Shown here in pieces: positions 11,825 to 21,328 of a DNA stretch of 64,000 nt. Origin of the DNA: Litchfieldia stipae (GTDB lineage Bacteria; Bacillota; Bacilli; Bacillales; Bacillaceae_L); the NCBI RefSeq assembly GCF_014837155.1, contig NZ_JACYHA010000012.1, forward strand, positions 62,001 through 126,000. Direction: 5' to 3'. The first letter of the stretch is position 1, and each line of letters starts with the position of its first letter. The notes beneath the pieces are model-generated. The model saw nothing but the letters and a program-made list of their open reading frames with translations. It had not been told where the DNA came from and ran no database searches. Position numbers and translations under genes: made by a program.

Positions 11825-12991
11825 TTAGTTATTCGTACGCAGCTTGAATTCAGATTGCATTTTTTCAAAGATTTCTTTGTTTGTGATTAAATCAAAGCCT
11901 GTTTTTGCTAAAGCTAATGCACCTCTTGCTAAGATTGCATGTGAGTTATCGGTAATCGTTATATCGGCAAATTCCTGTGTATGAGCAACTAACCCAGGAG
12001 AATCTAGTCCGATGTAAGGATGGATGGCAGGAACAACCTGACTTACATTTCCCATATCAATTGAGCCATAAGAGCCCTTAGCCTTCTTCACTTCTTCTAC
12101 ACCAGTCGATAACAAATTCTCATTAAATAAATCAGATAACGTTTTGTTTGTAATCATATTGTCGTAGCTTAATTCATAATTACTTATTTCTAGTGTTGCT
12201 CCTGTCATTAAAGCTGCACCTTCAGCGATCTTCTTGACCTTCTCGACAACCTCATTCAAGTACGCTCGATCCTTAGCACGTACATAGAATTGGGCAACGG
12301 CTTTTTCAGGGACAACATTAGCTGCAACTCCGCCCTCTGTTATAATTCCATGGATACGAACGTCTGATGAAACATGCTCACGGATTGCATTGATTCCATT
12401 AAAAAGTTGAATCACTGCATCAAGAGCATTGATTCCCTTTTCTGGCGAAGCCGCCGCGTGACTTGGCTTACCTCTATAATCAAATTGAATGGCATCCATG
12501 GCTAGTGAATCGCCACTTTCATATGATTCATCAGACGGATGCAAGATCATTGCCGCATCAATATCATCAAAGATTCCTTGTTCTGCCATTGGCACCTTTG
12601 CACCATTTGTTTCCTCTGCAGGTGTACCTAGTACTACCACTCGTCCACCTATTTCATTCACTACTTTACTTAATGCCACACCCGCTCCAGCGCTCATCGT
12701 TCCAATCATATTATGACCGCAACCATGTCCTACACCTGGTAATGCATCGTATTCTGATAAATAAGCGATCGTTGGACCTGATTTTCCGCTATCATATACT
12801 GCTTTAAAGGCAGTCGCTCGGTCAACAATTCCTTTTTCAACAACGAATTCATGTCCTTCTAAAAACTCAACTAATCGCTCCATTGAAGCAAATTCTTGAT
12901 CCCCTAGCTCTGGATGATGATACAAATGATCACTAATTCCCCACAATTTATCTTGTATTTCCTCTACATGACTTTTTAATTGGTCCTTCAT
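11825..12991 (-). CDS. M20-family amidohydrolase (AbgB / PM20D2-like)
   Basis: A 388-residue metallopeptidase-fold hydrolase that would cleave an amide between an acyl or peptide group and an amino acid. It shows the di-metal site elements HGCGHN, AEETNGAK, a His in ILHPSD and a C-terminal His (VAHTQEF), with an inserted dimerisation domain (SHAAASPEKGINALD). The best-known relatives are AbgB (p-aminobenzoyl-glutamate hydrolase) and N-acyl amino-acid or dipeptide amidases; the substrate here is unknown. The frame begins with TTG 12997, but GAGGAG favours ATG 12991. Monocistronic, next to an amino-acid importer, so peptide or amino-acid salvage is plausible. Confidence 0.88.
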   Translation of the reverse strand: MKDQLKSHVEEIQDKLWGISDHLYHHPELGDQEFASMERLVEFLEGHEFVVEKGIVDRATAFKAVYDSGKSGPTIAYLSEYDALPGVGHGCGHNMIGTMSAGAGVALSKVVNEIGGRVVVLGTPAEETNGAKVPMAEQGIFDDIDAAMILHPSDESYESGDSLAMDAIQFDYRGKPSHAAASPEKGINALDAVIQLFNGINAIREHVSSDVRIHGIITEGGVAANVVPEKAVAQFYVRAKDRAYLNEVVEKVKKIAEGAALMTGATLEISNYELSYDNMITNKTLSDLFNENLLSTGVEEVKKAKGSYGSIDMGNVSQVVPAIHPYIGLDSPGLVAHTQEFADITITDNSHAILARGALALAKTGFDLITNKEIFEKMQSEFKLRTNN

Positions 12992-13118
12992 CCTCAAAAC
13001 TCCTCAAAATTATTATTGTTATATGATTATTCAAATTATTTTACCTGTATAAATATACATATTACATGATTAAATTCGTTTCGACAATAATCTTTGTGTA
13101 TCCACTTATTGACCAAAC

Positions 13119-13147
13119 AAAAAAACCTCGATGATCTATCGAAGGTT
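13119..13147 (-). terminator. Terminator of the membrane kinase gene
   Basis: Minus strand: AACCTTCGAT and ATCGAGGTT pair with one bulged T across a 5-nt loop, followed by T7. Confidence 0.75.
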
Positions 13148-13161
13148 TTCGTGTGCTTCTA

Positions 13162-14895
13162 TTAGTTTTCTTCTATTAAAGGTAGACCGATTAAAAACAA
13201 ACTTTTTTGATTTTCGTCTCTGATTAATGATATTTTTCCATGGTGGTTCTCAATGATACGTTGAACAACCGTAAGTCCCAAGCCTGTTCCTGAGGCTTTC
13301 GTTGTTTGAAACGGCTCGAACAATTTATCTTCTATTTCAACTGGAATCCCCGGACCACTGTCCTGAATATATAAATAATAAGAGCCATCATGTGTTTTTG
13401 AAGATATCGAAATCCAACCAGTATTCCCAATCGCTTCACTACTATTTCTGAAGAGATTATAAAACACCTGTGTCATTTGTTTGGCATCTAATAAGAGTGG
13501 AGTTCGTTCGATATTTAACTTAAAGTTAATTTCTTGCCCAGTCTCATTTGAGTCAAACAACGGAAGAATCTCCTTCACAATATCTTCGAGAAAGCCTTCC
13601 TTTAATAGTGGATTCCCTGGTTTCGCTAATAACAACATCTCTTCAACAAGTGAATCCATTCGCTTAAATTCCTTTAATAGCAACGGGAGATGATATTTCT
13701 CCTTATCAAGATCCTGGAGTGATTCATTCATTAATGTCAAGAAACCTTGAATTACTGCAAGAGGATTTCTTATTTCATGGGCTGCCCCTGCTGCTAACTC
13801 TCCTAATATAGCGAGTTTTTCCGATTGATTGATTCGCTTTTCTAGTTCCTCTGTATCCGTTATATCAATAAAGTATATAATTCTACCAATTAACTGCTGG
13901 TACTGATCAATCAGTTCTGATTGTGATATTAATAACAGATGTCTTTCCTCGTCTGTTTCATACTCAGCTTTGATGTTTTTGAATTTTTCATGTGAAGAGA
14001 CATAATGCCAAAAAAGGGAGTCGTGTGACCCTTCTTTTTGTAATTTCTCTTTTAATTCAGTAAGATTCATTTTTAACAATCTTGAAGCAGCTGTGTTTAG
14101 ATCCACCTTCGAAGTCTCATCCTCAATTGTAATCACCCCAACTGGCAGAGAATTCAAGATTTGTTCTCTGTAGACTTTATCTTTTGATACTTCTTCATAT
14201 AAGCGGACCGTTCTTTTAAATTCCACAGATAGTAATATTATAATGAATAAGAAAATTAGTAATCCAAAAACAGGATGTGGTTCATTTAGCATTACAATCA
14301 ATATATATGAAGCTGCAAGTATCACTAAATAAATCGATAGTGTATTTTTCAAAAAATCTTTAATTATTTCCCAAATCGGATTTGTTTGGGAGGTAAAGTA
14401 AAAGCAGGGGGTTATTAAAATAATATTCAAGATAAAATATGTAATAAGGGCACCTAATAAGGCATAAATTTGTTCCAAATCAATAAGACCGACTTTGCCT
14501 CCAAGGAATACATACATATAATAGGAACCTGTTAGCATTATTGAGTAGATTGATATATTAAATATATAATTCCACCATTTTTTTATCTTAGGTATACGAA
14601 AGATTGCACTGATCAAGTTACTTATAAACAGTAATAGTAAAGCTATCTCTATCCCAAAAGTAATAAGGGATGCCATATATATGGCGGTATCCATAGAAAA
14701 GAGAACAACGCCTTTTGGCGGTTTTGGGATATTAAAGTAATCACAAATAATGATCCCAACAGCCATGGCACCAAACAAGATCCAATCAATATAAAAAGTT
14801 GCTAATTTTATTTGAGAGATAAACACACCTAAACTAATCAGTACAATGATCAATTTATAGACATTAGTCCCCTTTTCAGAAAATAAAAAATTCAA
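13162..14895 (-). CDS. Membrane sensor histidine kinase, orphan
   Basis: A 577-residue kinase. The first 230 residues form about eight membrane helices. A PAS-like segment follows (NSLPVGVITIEDE), then HisKA with AAGAAHEIRNPLAVIQGF (phospho-acceptor His373), and HATPase_c with N box NLFRNSSEAIG, DSGPGIP, FEPFQTT and GTGLGLTV. The H-box wording is that of the Bacillus sporulation kinases that phosphorylate Spo0F, and no response regulator is adjacent, which fits a phosphorelay kinase. The GTG at 14904 lies inside the AAGAGAGTGAT ribosome binding site, so TTG 14895 is taken as start. The signal sensed is unknown. Confidence 0.87.
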   Translation of the reverse strand: MNFLFSEKGTNVYKLIIVLISLGVFISQIKLATFYIDWILFGAMAVGIIICDYFNIPKPPKGVVLFSMDTAIYMASLITFGIEIALLLLFISNLISAIFRIPKIKKWWNYIFNISIYSIMLTGSYYMYVFLGGKVGLIDLEQIYALLGALITYFILNIILITPCFYFTSQTNPIWEIIKDFLKNTLSIYLVILAASYILIVMLNEPHPVFGLLIFLFIIILLSVEFKRTVRLYEEVSKDKVYREQILNSLPVGVITIEDETSKVDLNTAASRLLKMNLTELKEKLQKEGSHDSLFWHYVSSHEKFKNIKAEYETDEERHLLLISQSELIDQYQQLIGRIIYFIDITDTEELEKRINQSEKLAILGELAAGAAHEIRNPLAVIQGFLTLMNESLQDLDKEKYHLPLLLKEFKRMDSLVEEMLLLAKPGNPLLKEGFLEDIVKEILPLFDSNETGQEINFKLNIERTPLLLDAKQMTQVFYNLFRNSSEAIGNTGWISISSKTHDGSYYLYIQDSGPGIPVEIEDKLFEPFQTTKASGTGLGLTVVQRIIENHHGKISLIRDENQKSLFLIGLPLIEEN

Positions 14896-15260
14896 ATATA
14901 TCACTCTCTTATGAGTTATTTATGGATGAAACTAGTACTTTTATTCTAGTTTATCCTAACTATGAAAGCAATTATACAGTTATTGTAATTTCTAAGATTT
15001 TTCTTGATAACAAACGATTGTCACAGATCCGCCCTATTATTTTATTAGAATAATGATTTTTGGTCATACTCACTTATTTGATTTTTTCCACAGTACTAAA
15101 GTCATGAGTTTAATTAAATTTCCTTCTAGTGATTATAACCAAATACCATACGTGATTTTAGCTAGGTTACACATGCCCTCTTATACATAGAAATGATACT
15201 ATAGGCAAAAGAGCAAACTGGTCGTTTACACTAATCGTATGTTGGAAGGAATGAAGTTGT
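14896..15260. other. Intergenic region, 365 bp, divergent promoters
   Basis: AT-rich spacer between the minus-strand kinase and the plus-strand flavoprotein. It must carry both promoters, but I could not assign convincing -35/-10 pairs. One DnaA-box-like TTTTCCACA (15084-15092) stands alone. No gene or repeat seen. Confidence 0.4.
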
Positions 15261-16676
15261 ATGAGTTTAGAGGCTTTAACCAAACAAGTAAAAACAGATC
15301 TTTCTTATCTTTCTTTTAGTGGTTCAGATTGGGTACGTCCACTGACTCATCCTGAAGGGCATGTCTATGATGTTGTCATTGTTGGTGGTGGACAAAGTGG
15401 ACTTGGTGCCGCATTTGGTCTATTACGCGAACGAATTTCGAATATCCTTGTCATTGATGAAAATCATGAAGGGTATGAAGGACCTTGGGAAACTTATGCA
15501 CGGATGGTTACACTACGCACACCAAAACACTTGACCTCGATTGATTTAGGAGTTCCTTCATTAACTTTCCGGTCGTGGTGGGAGGCTCAGTTCGGACAAA
15601 AGGGTTGGGATGAAATAGACAAGATTCCAAGAGGAGATTGGATGAACTATTTGCGTTGGTATCGACATGTTCTTGGACTCCCTGTAATCAATGAGGTGAA
15701 GCTAAATCTTGTCGAACCAACAGAAGAGGGGATTCATCGACTACATATTGAAGGCGCAGGAGCACCCTCTGCTACATTACTTGCACGAAAAGTAATTCTT
15801 GCGACTGGTATACAAGGTGGTGGCGAATGGCATGTTCCCTCACTAATCTCTGAAAATCTTCCCCGTAAGCTCTATGCTCATACCTCTGAAGCGATTAACT
15901 TTGACATGCTTAAAGGAAAGAAGATTGCTATTTTAGGAGGCGGTGCATCTGCCTTTGATAATGCTAACTTCGCCTTATCAGAAGGTGTAAAGGAAGCCCA
16001 TGTATTTGTCAGAAGGTCGAAGCTGCCTCGTGTGAATCCAATTCGCCAGATGGAGGTTTCTGGTATGATTGAACGATTTCATACCTTATCTGACGCTGAT
16101 AAATATGCAGTCATCTCACATTTTTTCAAACTGAATCAACCGCCAACCAACGATACCTTTGACCGTGCTAGCTCATGGTCAGGATTTCAGCTTCACTTAG
16201 AGGCCCCATGGCTAGACGTAAAAGCAACAAATGAAGGAGCTGAAGTCACTACGCCACAAGGAACTTTTTCCTTTGACTTCTTGATTATTAGTACTGGTCT
16301 CCTCACTGATCCTGCATTACGTCCAGAATTAAGGCTTGTTGAACACCAGATCGCACGCTGGGGTGATGTCTATCAAGCTCCACAAGAACTGGAAAATCCT
16401 ATGCTTGATGCTCATCCATATCTAAGTCCAGGGTTTGCTTTCACAAGTCGTGAACAGGATGACCGAAACAATTTACATGGTTTGTTTGCCTTTAATTATT
16501 CAGCTCTAATCAGCTGCGGAATTTCAGCATCTGCTTTATCTGGGATGAAGTTTGGGATTCCAAAGCTTGTAACAGCTGTGGCTGACCAGCTTTTCCTTGA
16601 TGACCGAGAAACGATATTAAATGACTTCTACCAATATAATCAGATTGAATTTGTCGGTAGGTGGCCGAAATCTTAG
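15261..16676 (+). CDS. FAD/NAD(P)-binding oxidoreductase, flavin monooxygenase-like
   Basis: A 471-residue protein with two Rossmann motifs: an FAD site VVIVGGGQSGLGAA near residue 40 and an NAD(P) site IAILGGGASAFDNA near residue 220, linked by VILATGIQGGG. The arrangement is that of flavin-containing monooxygenases and N-hydroxylases, which use NADPH and O2 to oxygenate N, S or carbonyl groups. It lacks a clear FMO fingerprint (FxGxxxHxxxY), so the exact reaction is open. It begins at ATG 15261 after GGAAGGA with a rather long 10-nt spacer. Monocistronic; no hairpin terminator is visible, and a tandem repeat block follows. Confidence 0.78.
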   Translation: MSLEALTKQVKTDLSYLSFSGSDWVRPLTHPEGHVYDVVIVGGGQSGLGAAFGLLRERISNILVIDENHEGYEGPWETYARMVTLRTPKHLTSIDLGVPSLTFRSWWEAQFGQKGWDEIDKIPRGDWMNYLRWYRHVLGLPVINEVKLNLVEPTEEGIHRLHIEGAGAPSATLLARKVILATGIQGGGEWHVPSLISENLPRKLYAHTSEAINFDMLKGKKIAILGGGASAFDNANFALSEGVKEAHVFVRRSKLPRVNPIRQMEVSGMIERFHTLSDADKYAVISHFFKLNQPPTNDTFDRASSWSGFQLHLEAPWLDVKATNEGAEVTTPQGTFSFDFLIISTGLLTDPALRPELRLVEHQIARWGDVYQAPQELENPMLDAHPYLSPGFAFTSREQDDRNNLHGLFAFNYSALISCGISASALSGMKFGIPKLVTAVADQLFLDDRETILNDFYQYNQIEFVGRWPKS

Positions 16677-16729
16677 ATGGAACTACGAGGGGGGCTTTTT
16701 GTTAAGTGATGAATTAGCAGGCGGAAGAT

Positions 16730-16916
16730 AAGGGGAGGATTTTCCGTTATTTGCTGAATCGAGCTCTTTTTAAAGCGAATAACGGAAGATTTTTCCGCTA
16801 TCCGTTCTAATCATGCTCATTTTCGCCTTTTTTAAGCAAATAACCGAAATTTCTCCCTCTATTTAAGCCATTATTAATAAGAATTGCCAATTAAGCGGAA
16901 TTTCTCCCTTTATTAC
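16730..16916. repeat. Degenerate 50-nt-periodic intergenic repeat, locus A (four units)
   Basis: Four related units begin near 16730, 16777, 16834 and 16886. Each is about 28-33 bases and resembles AATAAGCGGAAGATTTTTCC followed by GCTATTTGC; the two halves are partly inverted. The steps are 47, 57 and 52 bases, and the sequence between units differs. The same family makes locus B at 51.8 kb. It fills the gap between the flavoprotein and parR. Confidence 0.75.
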
Positions 16917-16939
16917 CTACCACCTTGCCCCCCGCCACC

Positions 16940-17563
16940 TTAACTCCGATTCATCGTTGCTAAAAAATCGCCAAGCAGATCCTCCGCATCCTCTACAGTT
17001 TCCTCATTCTGATTCACTTCTTCAGAAGAAGCTAATTCTTTCCTTGCCTTTTCTAAATCAAAATGGAGCAGATCATCTTCTACATTCATTGTTACCGGAG
17101 CTTTCTGTGGCTTTATCCATTCAGTCTCAACATCTAGCATCATTTCCTCGACCTGCTCTATGTCTGGGGAGATATTCTCCTCCAACTCCTGTAAGTATAA
17201 AGCTTCATCAATATCTATCGCATTACTATTTAGAGCGGCTAAGATTGACGTGGCTCTGACTGGATCTGCTAATAATTGATATAGAATATTACCTAGCAAT
17301 GCTTCTGAATGAGAGTGTTTGAGCCAATTTCTCTGTTCCTTTGTCAACTGCTTGGGGAGTGGAATGGTAATCGTTTCTCTTTCCCGAGAAAGAGCATTCC
17401 CCATTCCATCTAATGCAAATTGTGCAATTTTACTAGAAAAGTTTCTTTTCTCTGTTTCCTTTAACTTTTGGAGCTGTTTAATAAGATGATCAGGTGTATC
17501 TGATGGGATCCGAAATGTAATGGCTTGTCCCCTTTGTATTCGAGTTATTCCCTTACTTGTCAT
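16940..17563 (-). CDS. ParR-like DNA-binding adaptor of the ParM system
   Basis: A 207-residue protein encoded 10 bases after the actin-like gene. The N-terminus (QAITFRIPSDTPDHLIKQLQ, then NFSSKIAQFALDGM) has the strand-helix-helix look of a ribbon-helix-helix DNA-binding domain. The C-terminal third is strongly acidic (EEVNQNEETVEDAEDLLGDF), as expected for a filament-binding tail. Position, size and layout match ParR adaptors, which bind the centromere and cap ParM filaments, but ParR proteins diverge fast and the call rests largely on context. ATG 17563 follows AAGGGTGAT. Confidence 0.68.
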   Translation of the reverse strand: MTSKGITRIQRGQAITFRIPSDTPDHLIKQLQKLKETEKRNFSSKIAQFALDGMGNALSRERETITIPLPKQLTKEQRNWLKHSHSEALLGNILYQLLADPVRATSILAALNSNAIDIDEALYLQELEENISPDIEQVEEMMLDVETEWIKPQKAPVTMNVEDDLLHFDLEKARKELASSEEVNQNEETVEDAEDLLGDFLATMNRS

Positions 17564-17573
17564 GAGATCACCC

Positions 17574-18743
17574 TTACTTCTCTACCGTTACTTTTTCTTT
17601 TCCTTTAGTCATCTTTCTCTCAAAGTCTGAGATTAATTTATAATAAGCATTGGCCATCATCCAGATGCTTTCTTTTTCATCTTCAAAAAAACCAATATTG
17701 TATCCATCTAAACTATTATTTAACATTTTCAGATAATCCTTTAAAACAATCGCTCCTCCACCGACAAAGTAGCAGATTTCTGTTTGTGAGTTCTTTTGCC
17801 AAATATTTCGAAGTAAGCGATATTGCTTCTTCGCTAAATCTAGTAGAATACGATCTGTAATATCGTGCACACTTGTCCGACTGCCCTTGACCATAATATG
17901 GTTTCGATCCTGTTTCTTTGTGATGATTTCAACAACATCTCTACGACTATCTAATTCAACACTATGCTTTGTCCGGATTTCTTCTCTAATCGCCTCCAAT
18001 GATTCAGCCACCCCAAGATTAAATCCTTGTGCTTTATCATCATCGACATTTCGATTTTTGATCACAGCAATATCGGTCGATAACCCACCAATATCCTGAA
18101 TCAGAATTCTTTTATCGACTAAATCACGATTAATAATATTTAAATCATGGTCCATCACTAAATTGATATATGCAGCAAATCCTTCTGGATAGACCTTCAT
18201 TTGATCAAACTTAATATTTACTTTCAATCCTTGATACTTTGGTGTGACTAGAAACTCTACTTGGTGAACCGAACTAAGCAATCGTGATCGGTAGCCTACG
18301 TCTTTTCCTTCCTTTACTTCACGAAGTGGGAGGCCTGTACCAAGAATATAGTTCGCATCAATTGCAGAGCCATTCTTCTTAAAAGTAGCGGTATTTTGCT
18401 CACGCGCCGCATCCAAGGCCAAGGTAGCAAAGAGCATAACCAACGTCTGGTCTTCCTCTGATTTACTACTTCCTTGATCTAATTCAGTCGCATTGTCACT
18501 TTTCGTTGCTAAATTTCCGACACGGTAAATCACATTATTCTCTTTTAAAGCAGGGGAGTGGACTCTTATATGAATACCTTCTAATGGATCTTTGTCGTTC
18601 AACTCTTCGATTCCAATTACTGGCCGATCTTCTGTATCTCTAGCAATGACATTTGGAATATTAAGTTCAAAATCACATTTTCCAAATATCGCCTTTACGG
18701 AATCATTCCCTACATCGATTGCAGCAATTCTAGCATTACTCAT
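17574..18743 (-). CDS. ParM/StbA-family actin-like ATPase
   Basis: A 389-residue member of the actin/Hsp70 ATPase fold. The first phosphate loop is AAIDVGNDSVKAIFG (7-21), the second is DIGGLSTDIAVI (about 218), and the adenosine motif is CYFVGGGAIVL near 325. Plasmid relatives (ParM, Alp proteins) polymerise in the cytoplasm and push replicons apart. Here it heads a two-gene unit with the ParR-like gene, preceded by an iterated GTNTAC array that could be the centromere. Nothing else in the window looks plasmid-borne, so it is a chromosomal segregation-like locus or an old integration. The start follows GGAAGGGATGA. Confidence 0.87.
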   Translation of the reverse strand: MSNARIAAIDVGNDSVKAIFGKCDFELNIPNVIARDTEDRPVIGIEELNDKDPLEGIHIRVHSPALKENNVIYRVGNLATKSDNATELDQGSSKSEEDQTLVMLFATLALDAAREQNTATFKKNGSAIDANYILGTGLPLREVKEGKDVGYRSRLLSSVHQVEFLVTPKYQGLKVNIKFDQMKVYPEGFAAYINLVMDHDLNIINRDLVDKRILIQDIGGLSTDIAVIKNRNVDDDKAQGFNLGVAESLEAIREEIRTKHSVELDSRRDVVEIITKKQDRNHIMVKGSRTSVHDITDRILLDLAKKQYRLLRNIWQKNSQTEICYFVGGGAIVLKDYLKMLNNSLDGYNIGFFEDEKESIWMMANAYYKLISDFERKMTKGKEKVTVEK

Positions 18744-18854
18744 AAAATCATCCCTTCCAATTAATATAAGAGGAATCTAGTACCCTCTATTAAAATGGTA
18801 AAGCAGGCTAGATCATTCCACAATCAATCAAAAGTTGTGTTCGAAAAAGAACAC

Positions 18855-18983
18855 ATGTATACATTTTTGTGTACATTATCAATTCATTACAAACCCCTTG
18901 ACAGAACAGGATGCACACACCTTTGTTTACATGTATACGACATTGCATACAAATGTGTACAAATGTGTTTACTTGTTTACAAG
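18855..18983. repeat. Iterated GTNTAC array, candidate parC centromere
   Basis: Upstream of the parM-like gene, hexamers of the form G[T/C]NTAC occur at 18857, 18869, 18925, 18933, 18945, 18955, 18967 and 18975. In the main cluster the start-to-start steps are 8, 12, 10, 12 and 8 bases, which is symmetric and near the helical repeat. ParR proteins bind such short iterons, and parC usually sits just upstream of parM, as here. It may also act as operator for autoregulation. Confidence 0.6.
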
Positions 18984-19071
18984 GTGACATTCAGTACCTT
19001 CTATCCCCCTTTCTCCTTTGAAAATTGTTACTATTCGACTAATTCATTTGGACTGTACAAAAAATAGACAC

Positions 19072-19101
19072 AAAAAATCTCAGCTAGCATCGCTAACTGA
19101 G
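19072..19101 (-). terminator. Terminator of brnQ
   Basis: Minus strand: CTCAGTTAGC and GCTAGCTGAG form a 10-bp stem with one G-T pair and a 3-nt loop, followed by ATTTTTT. Confidence 0.87.
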
Positions 19102-19123
19102 AACCTTAGATCTTGATCCATAT

Positions 19124-20419
19124 TTATTTTTTTATGGCTAGCCCCACAAGTCCACCAATAAAACTAGGGAACAACCACCCTATTCCCTCTTTATATAACG
19201 GAAGAAAGTTTAGTAAATCTGTCACCACCGCTATTTCAACCCCTGCATTTGATAATCCGTCATAAATACTTATGATCCCTGCGCCTATCATTGCTCCAAC
19301 ATAAACCGAACGTGGAATAGGTTTAATCGCATGTACAAGTGATAGCATAATCAACACGATCGTGATCGGATAAATAATTACAAGAAGTGGTAGTGAAAAA
19401 GCAATTAATTGATTTAACCCTAAATTAGCCATTGTAAAGCTAAAGAGACACAAAATCGCAATCACTACTGGGTATGACACCCCTTTAAAACGATTTGTAA
19501 GAAATTCTCCACACGCTGACACTAAACCAATCGATGTTGTTAAACAAGCACCAACAATAATCATTGCAAGTAGTACAGTACCAAGTGATCCAAATAAATG
19601 TGAGGTCACAGAAGAAAGAATTGCTCCTCCATTTTCCTGCATACCAATCGCGTCTACACTACTCGCACCAAGATAGGCCAACGCGATATAGACAAATGAT
19701 AGGCCAGCCCCAGCAATGATTCCTGCTTTAATAGTATAAGACCGAATCGATCCCACTGTCGTAATACCTTTATCCTTGATTCGATTAATAATCACAATTC
19801 CAAACACAAGAGCAGCAATTGCATCCATCGTTAAGAAGCCTTCAAGGAATCCCTTAAAAAACGGACCCTCTAAGTATGTCTCTGTTGCCTGATTAACAGC
19901 TCCGAGTGGAGAGACTACTCCTCTAATAGCGATAATCACAATTAATAGAAGAAGAATGGGGGTCAGGATTTTCCCCACACGATCCACAAGCTTAGCTGGA
20001 TTAAGCGCAAGCCAAAAAGTCACTGAAAAAAAGATGAGCGTTGAAATAAACAAACTGAATCCATTACTCACGGTTAAAAAAGGAACTACCCCTACTTCAT
20101 ATGCAACCGTTCCTGTACGTGGGATTCCGAAAAGTGGACCAATCGTTAAGTAGATAAGAACTGGAAAGACGAGAGCAAAATTTTTACCTACTCTTTTCGA
20201 AAGAATGTCTAAATCTCCCTCAACATTGGATATAATAATAATTGCTAACAACGGAAGGCCAACACCGGTTAACAAGAAGCCAGCAATCGCATGAATGATT
20301 GATGTTCCTGCTTGCTGACCTAGAAATGGTGGAAAAATTAAATTTCCGGCTCCCAAAAATAAGGCAAACATAAAAAAGCCTAAAGCAACTATTTCTCTTG
20401 TTCCTAATTTTTCTTTCAT
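19124..20419 (-). CDS. brnQ: Branched-chain amino acid:cation symporter BrnQ
   Basis: A 431-residue integral membrane carrier of the LIVCS family with about twelve helices. It imports leucine, isoleucine and valine with Na+ or H+. The N-terminal signature GFFMFALFLGAGNLIFPP is essentially diagnostic, and TFWLALNPAKLVDRVGKILTP later in the protein also fits. GGAGG lies about 10 bases before ATG 20419. Monocistronic, divergent from ahpC. No T-box or CodY site was identified by eye in the leader. Confidence 0.94.
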   Translation of the reverse strand: MKEKLGTREIVALGFFMFALFLGAGNLIFPPFLGQQAGTSIIHAIAGFLLTGVGLPLLAIIIISNVEGDLDILSKRVGKNFALVFPVLIYLTIGPLFGIPRTGTVAYEVGVVPFLTVSNGFSLFISTLIFFSVTFWLALNPAKLVDRVGKILTPILLLLIVIIAIRGVVSPLGAVNQATETYLEGPFFKGFLEGFLTMDAIAALVFGIVIINRIKDKGITTVGSIRSYTIKAGIIAGAGLSFVYIALAYLGASSVDAIGMQENGGAILSSVTSHLFGSLGTVLLAMIIVGACLTTSIGLVSACGEFLTNRFKGVSYPVVIAILCLFSFTMANLGLNQLIAFSLPLLVIIYPITIVLIMLSLVHAIKPIPRSVYVGAMIGAGIISIYDGLSNAGVEIAVVTDLLNFLPLYKEGIGWLFPSFIGGLVGLAIKK

Positions 20420-20619
20420 ATATAAATGTCCTCCGATAATACGTAAACATGTTGTTAATAAAAAGTACTAAAGTAGTAGTGTAAGTTAAAATTAAATTTA
20501 TTACTACAAAAATTTCGACAATAATAAATATTTTTCGTCATAATTCTTATGTAATCGTGAACATCCCAATTTTACCCTTAATCTTAGGTAAATTATCCGT
20601 AAAATTTCAGGCATATCCC

Positions 20620-20648
20620 TTGACACTGAATAATTGATACCATATGAT
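20620..20648 (+). promoter_or_regulatory. SigA promoter of ahpCF
   Basis: TTGACA (20620-20625), a 17-nt spacer, then TATGAT (20643-20648), about 105 bases upstream of the ahpC start. Confidence 0.8.
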
Positions 20649-20661
20649 AACAACTATATAA

Positions 20662-20676
20662 TTAAAATAATTATAA
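20662..20676. promoter_or_regulatory. PerR box of ahpCF
   Basis: TTAAAATAATTATAA matches the PerR consensus TTATAATNATTATAA with one mismatch. It starts 13 bases after the -10 hexamer, so a bound repressor would cover the transcription start region. Peroxide-induced release of PerR would induce ahpCF, as is known in B. subtilis. Confidence 0.8.
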
Positions 20677-20752
20677 TTTAAGTAGTTAAGTTGCTTTTTT
20701 AACTAAAGGCAATTTTACATAATACTAACCAATATCTAGGAGGAATTTAATC

Positions 20753-21316
20753 ATGTCTTTAATCGGAAAAGAAGTACTACCATTCGCAGCGAAAGCTTAC
20801 TTTAACGGAGATTTCATTGATGTAACTGAAGAAAACTTCAAAGGAAAATGGAGCGTTGTTTGCTTCTACCCAGCTGACTTCACATTTGTTTGCCCAACTG
20901 AGCTTGAAGATCTACAAAACGAATATGCAACATTAAAAGACCTTGGAGTAGAAGTATACTCTGTATCAACTGACACTCATTTCACTCATAAAGCATGGCA
21001 CGATCATTCAGAAGCAATCGGTAAGATTGAATATGTAATGATTGGTGACCCATCTCAAAAGATTTCTCGCAACTTCGACGTATTAGACGAAGAAGCAGGT
21101 CTTGCTGATCGTGGAACGTTCATCATCGATCCAGACGGTGTGATCCAAACTGTTGAAATTAACGCAGGTGGAATCGGCCGTGACGCAAGCACAATCGTAA
21201 ACAAAGTAAAAGCAGCACAATACGTACGTAACAATCCAGGTGAAGTTTGCCCAGCTAAATGGCAAGAAGGTGGAGAAACTCTTAAGCCAAGCCTTGACCT
21301 TGTTGGTAAAATCTAA
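20753..21316 (+). CDS. ahpC: Alkyl hydroperoxide reductase subunit C (2-Cys peroxiredoxin)
   Basis: A 187-residue typical 2-Cys peroxiredoxin that reduces H2O2, organic peroxides and peroxynitrite. The peroxidatic cysteine is Cys47 in [11 protein letters not shown] and the resolving cysteine is Cys166 in [13 protein letters not shown] precedes the start. It is the first gene of ahpCF, 12 bases before ahpF, under a SigA promoter with a PerR box. Forms decamers in known members. The gene has noticeably regular, highly expressed codon usage. Confidence 0.97.
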   Translation: MSLIGKEVLPFAAKAYFNGDFIDVTEENFKGKWSVVCFYPADFTFVCPTELEDLQNEYATLKDLGVEVYSVSTDTHFTHKAWHDHSEAIGKIEYVMIGDPSQKISRNFDVLDEEAGLADRGTFIIDPDGVIQTVEINAGGIGRDASTIVNKVKAAQYVRNNPGEVCPAKWQEGGETLKPSLDLVGKI

Positions 21317-21328
21317 GGAGCGATATTA

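Noticed and set aside
15084-15092. DnaA-box-like TTTTCCACA
   Set aside because: A single mismatched copy without clusters or an origin context.
16730-16916. CRISPR-like spacing of repeats (also at 51.8 kb)
   Set aside because: Units are degenerate and partly palindromic, steps vary from 47 to 63 bases, and no cas gene is present. Described as intergenic repeats instead.
18898-18903. Perfect TTGACA on the plus strand near the parM upstream region
   Set aside because: No -10 hexamer at 16-18 bases, and no gene reads in that direction.
18795-19067. 90-aa plus-strand ORF and 60-aa minus-strand ORF
   Set aside because: They cross the GTNTAC array; the Tyr, Val and Cys richness comes from the iterated repeats and no good ribosome binding site precedes them.
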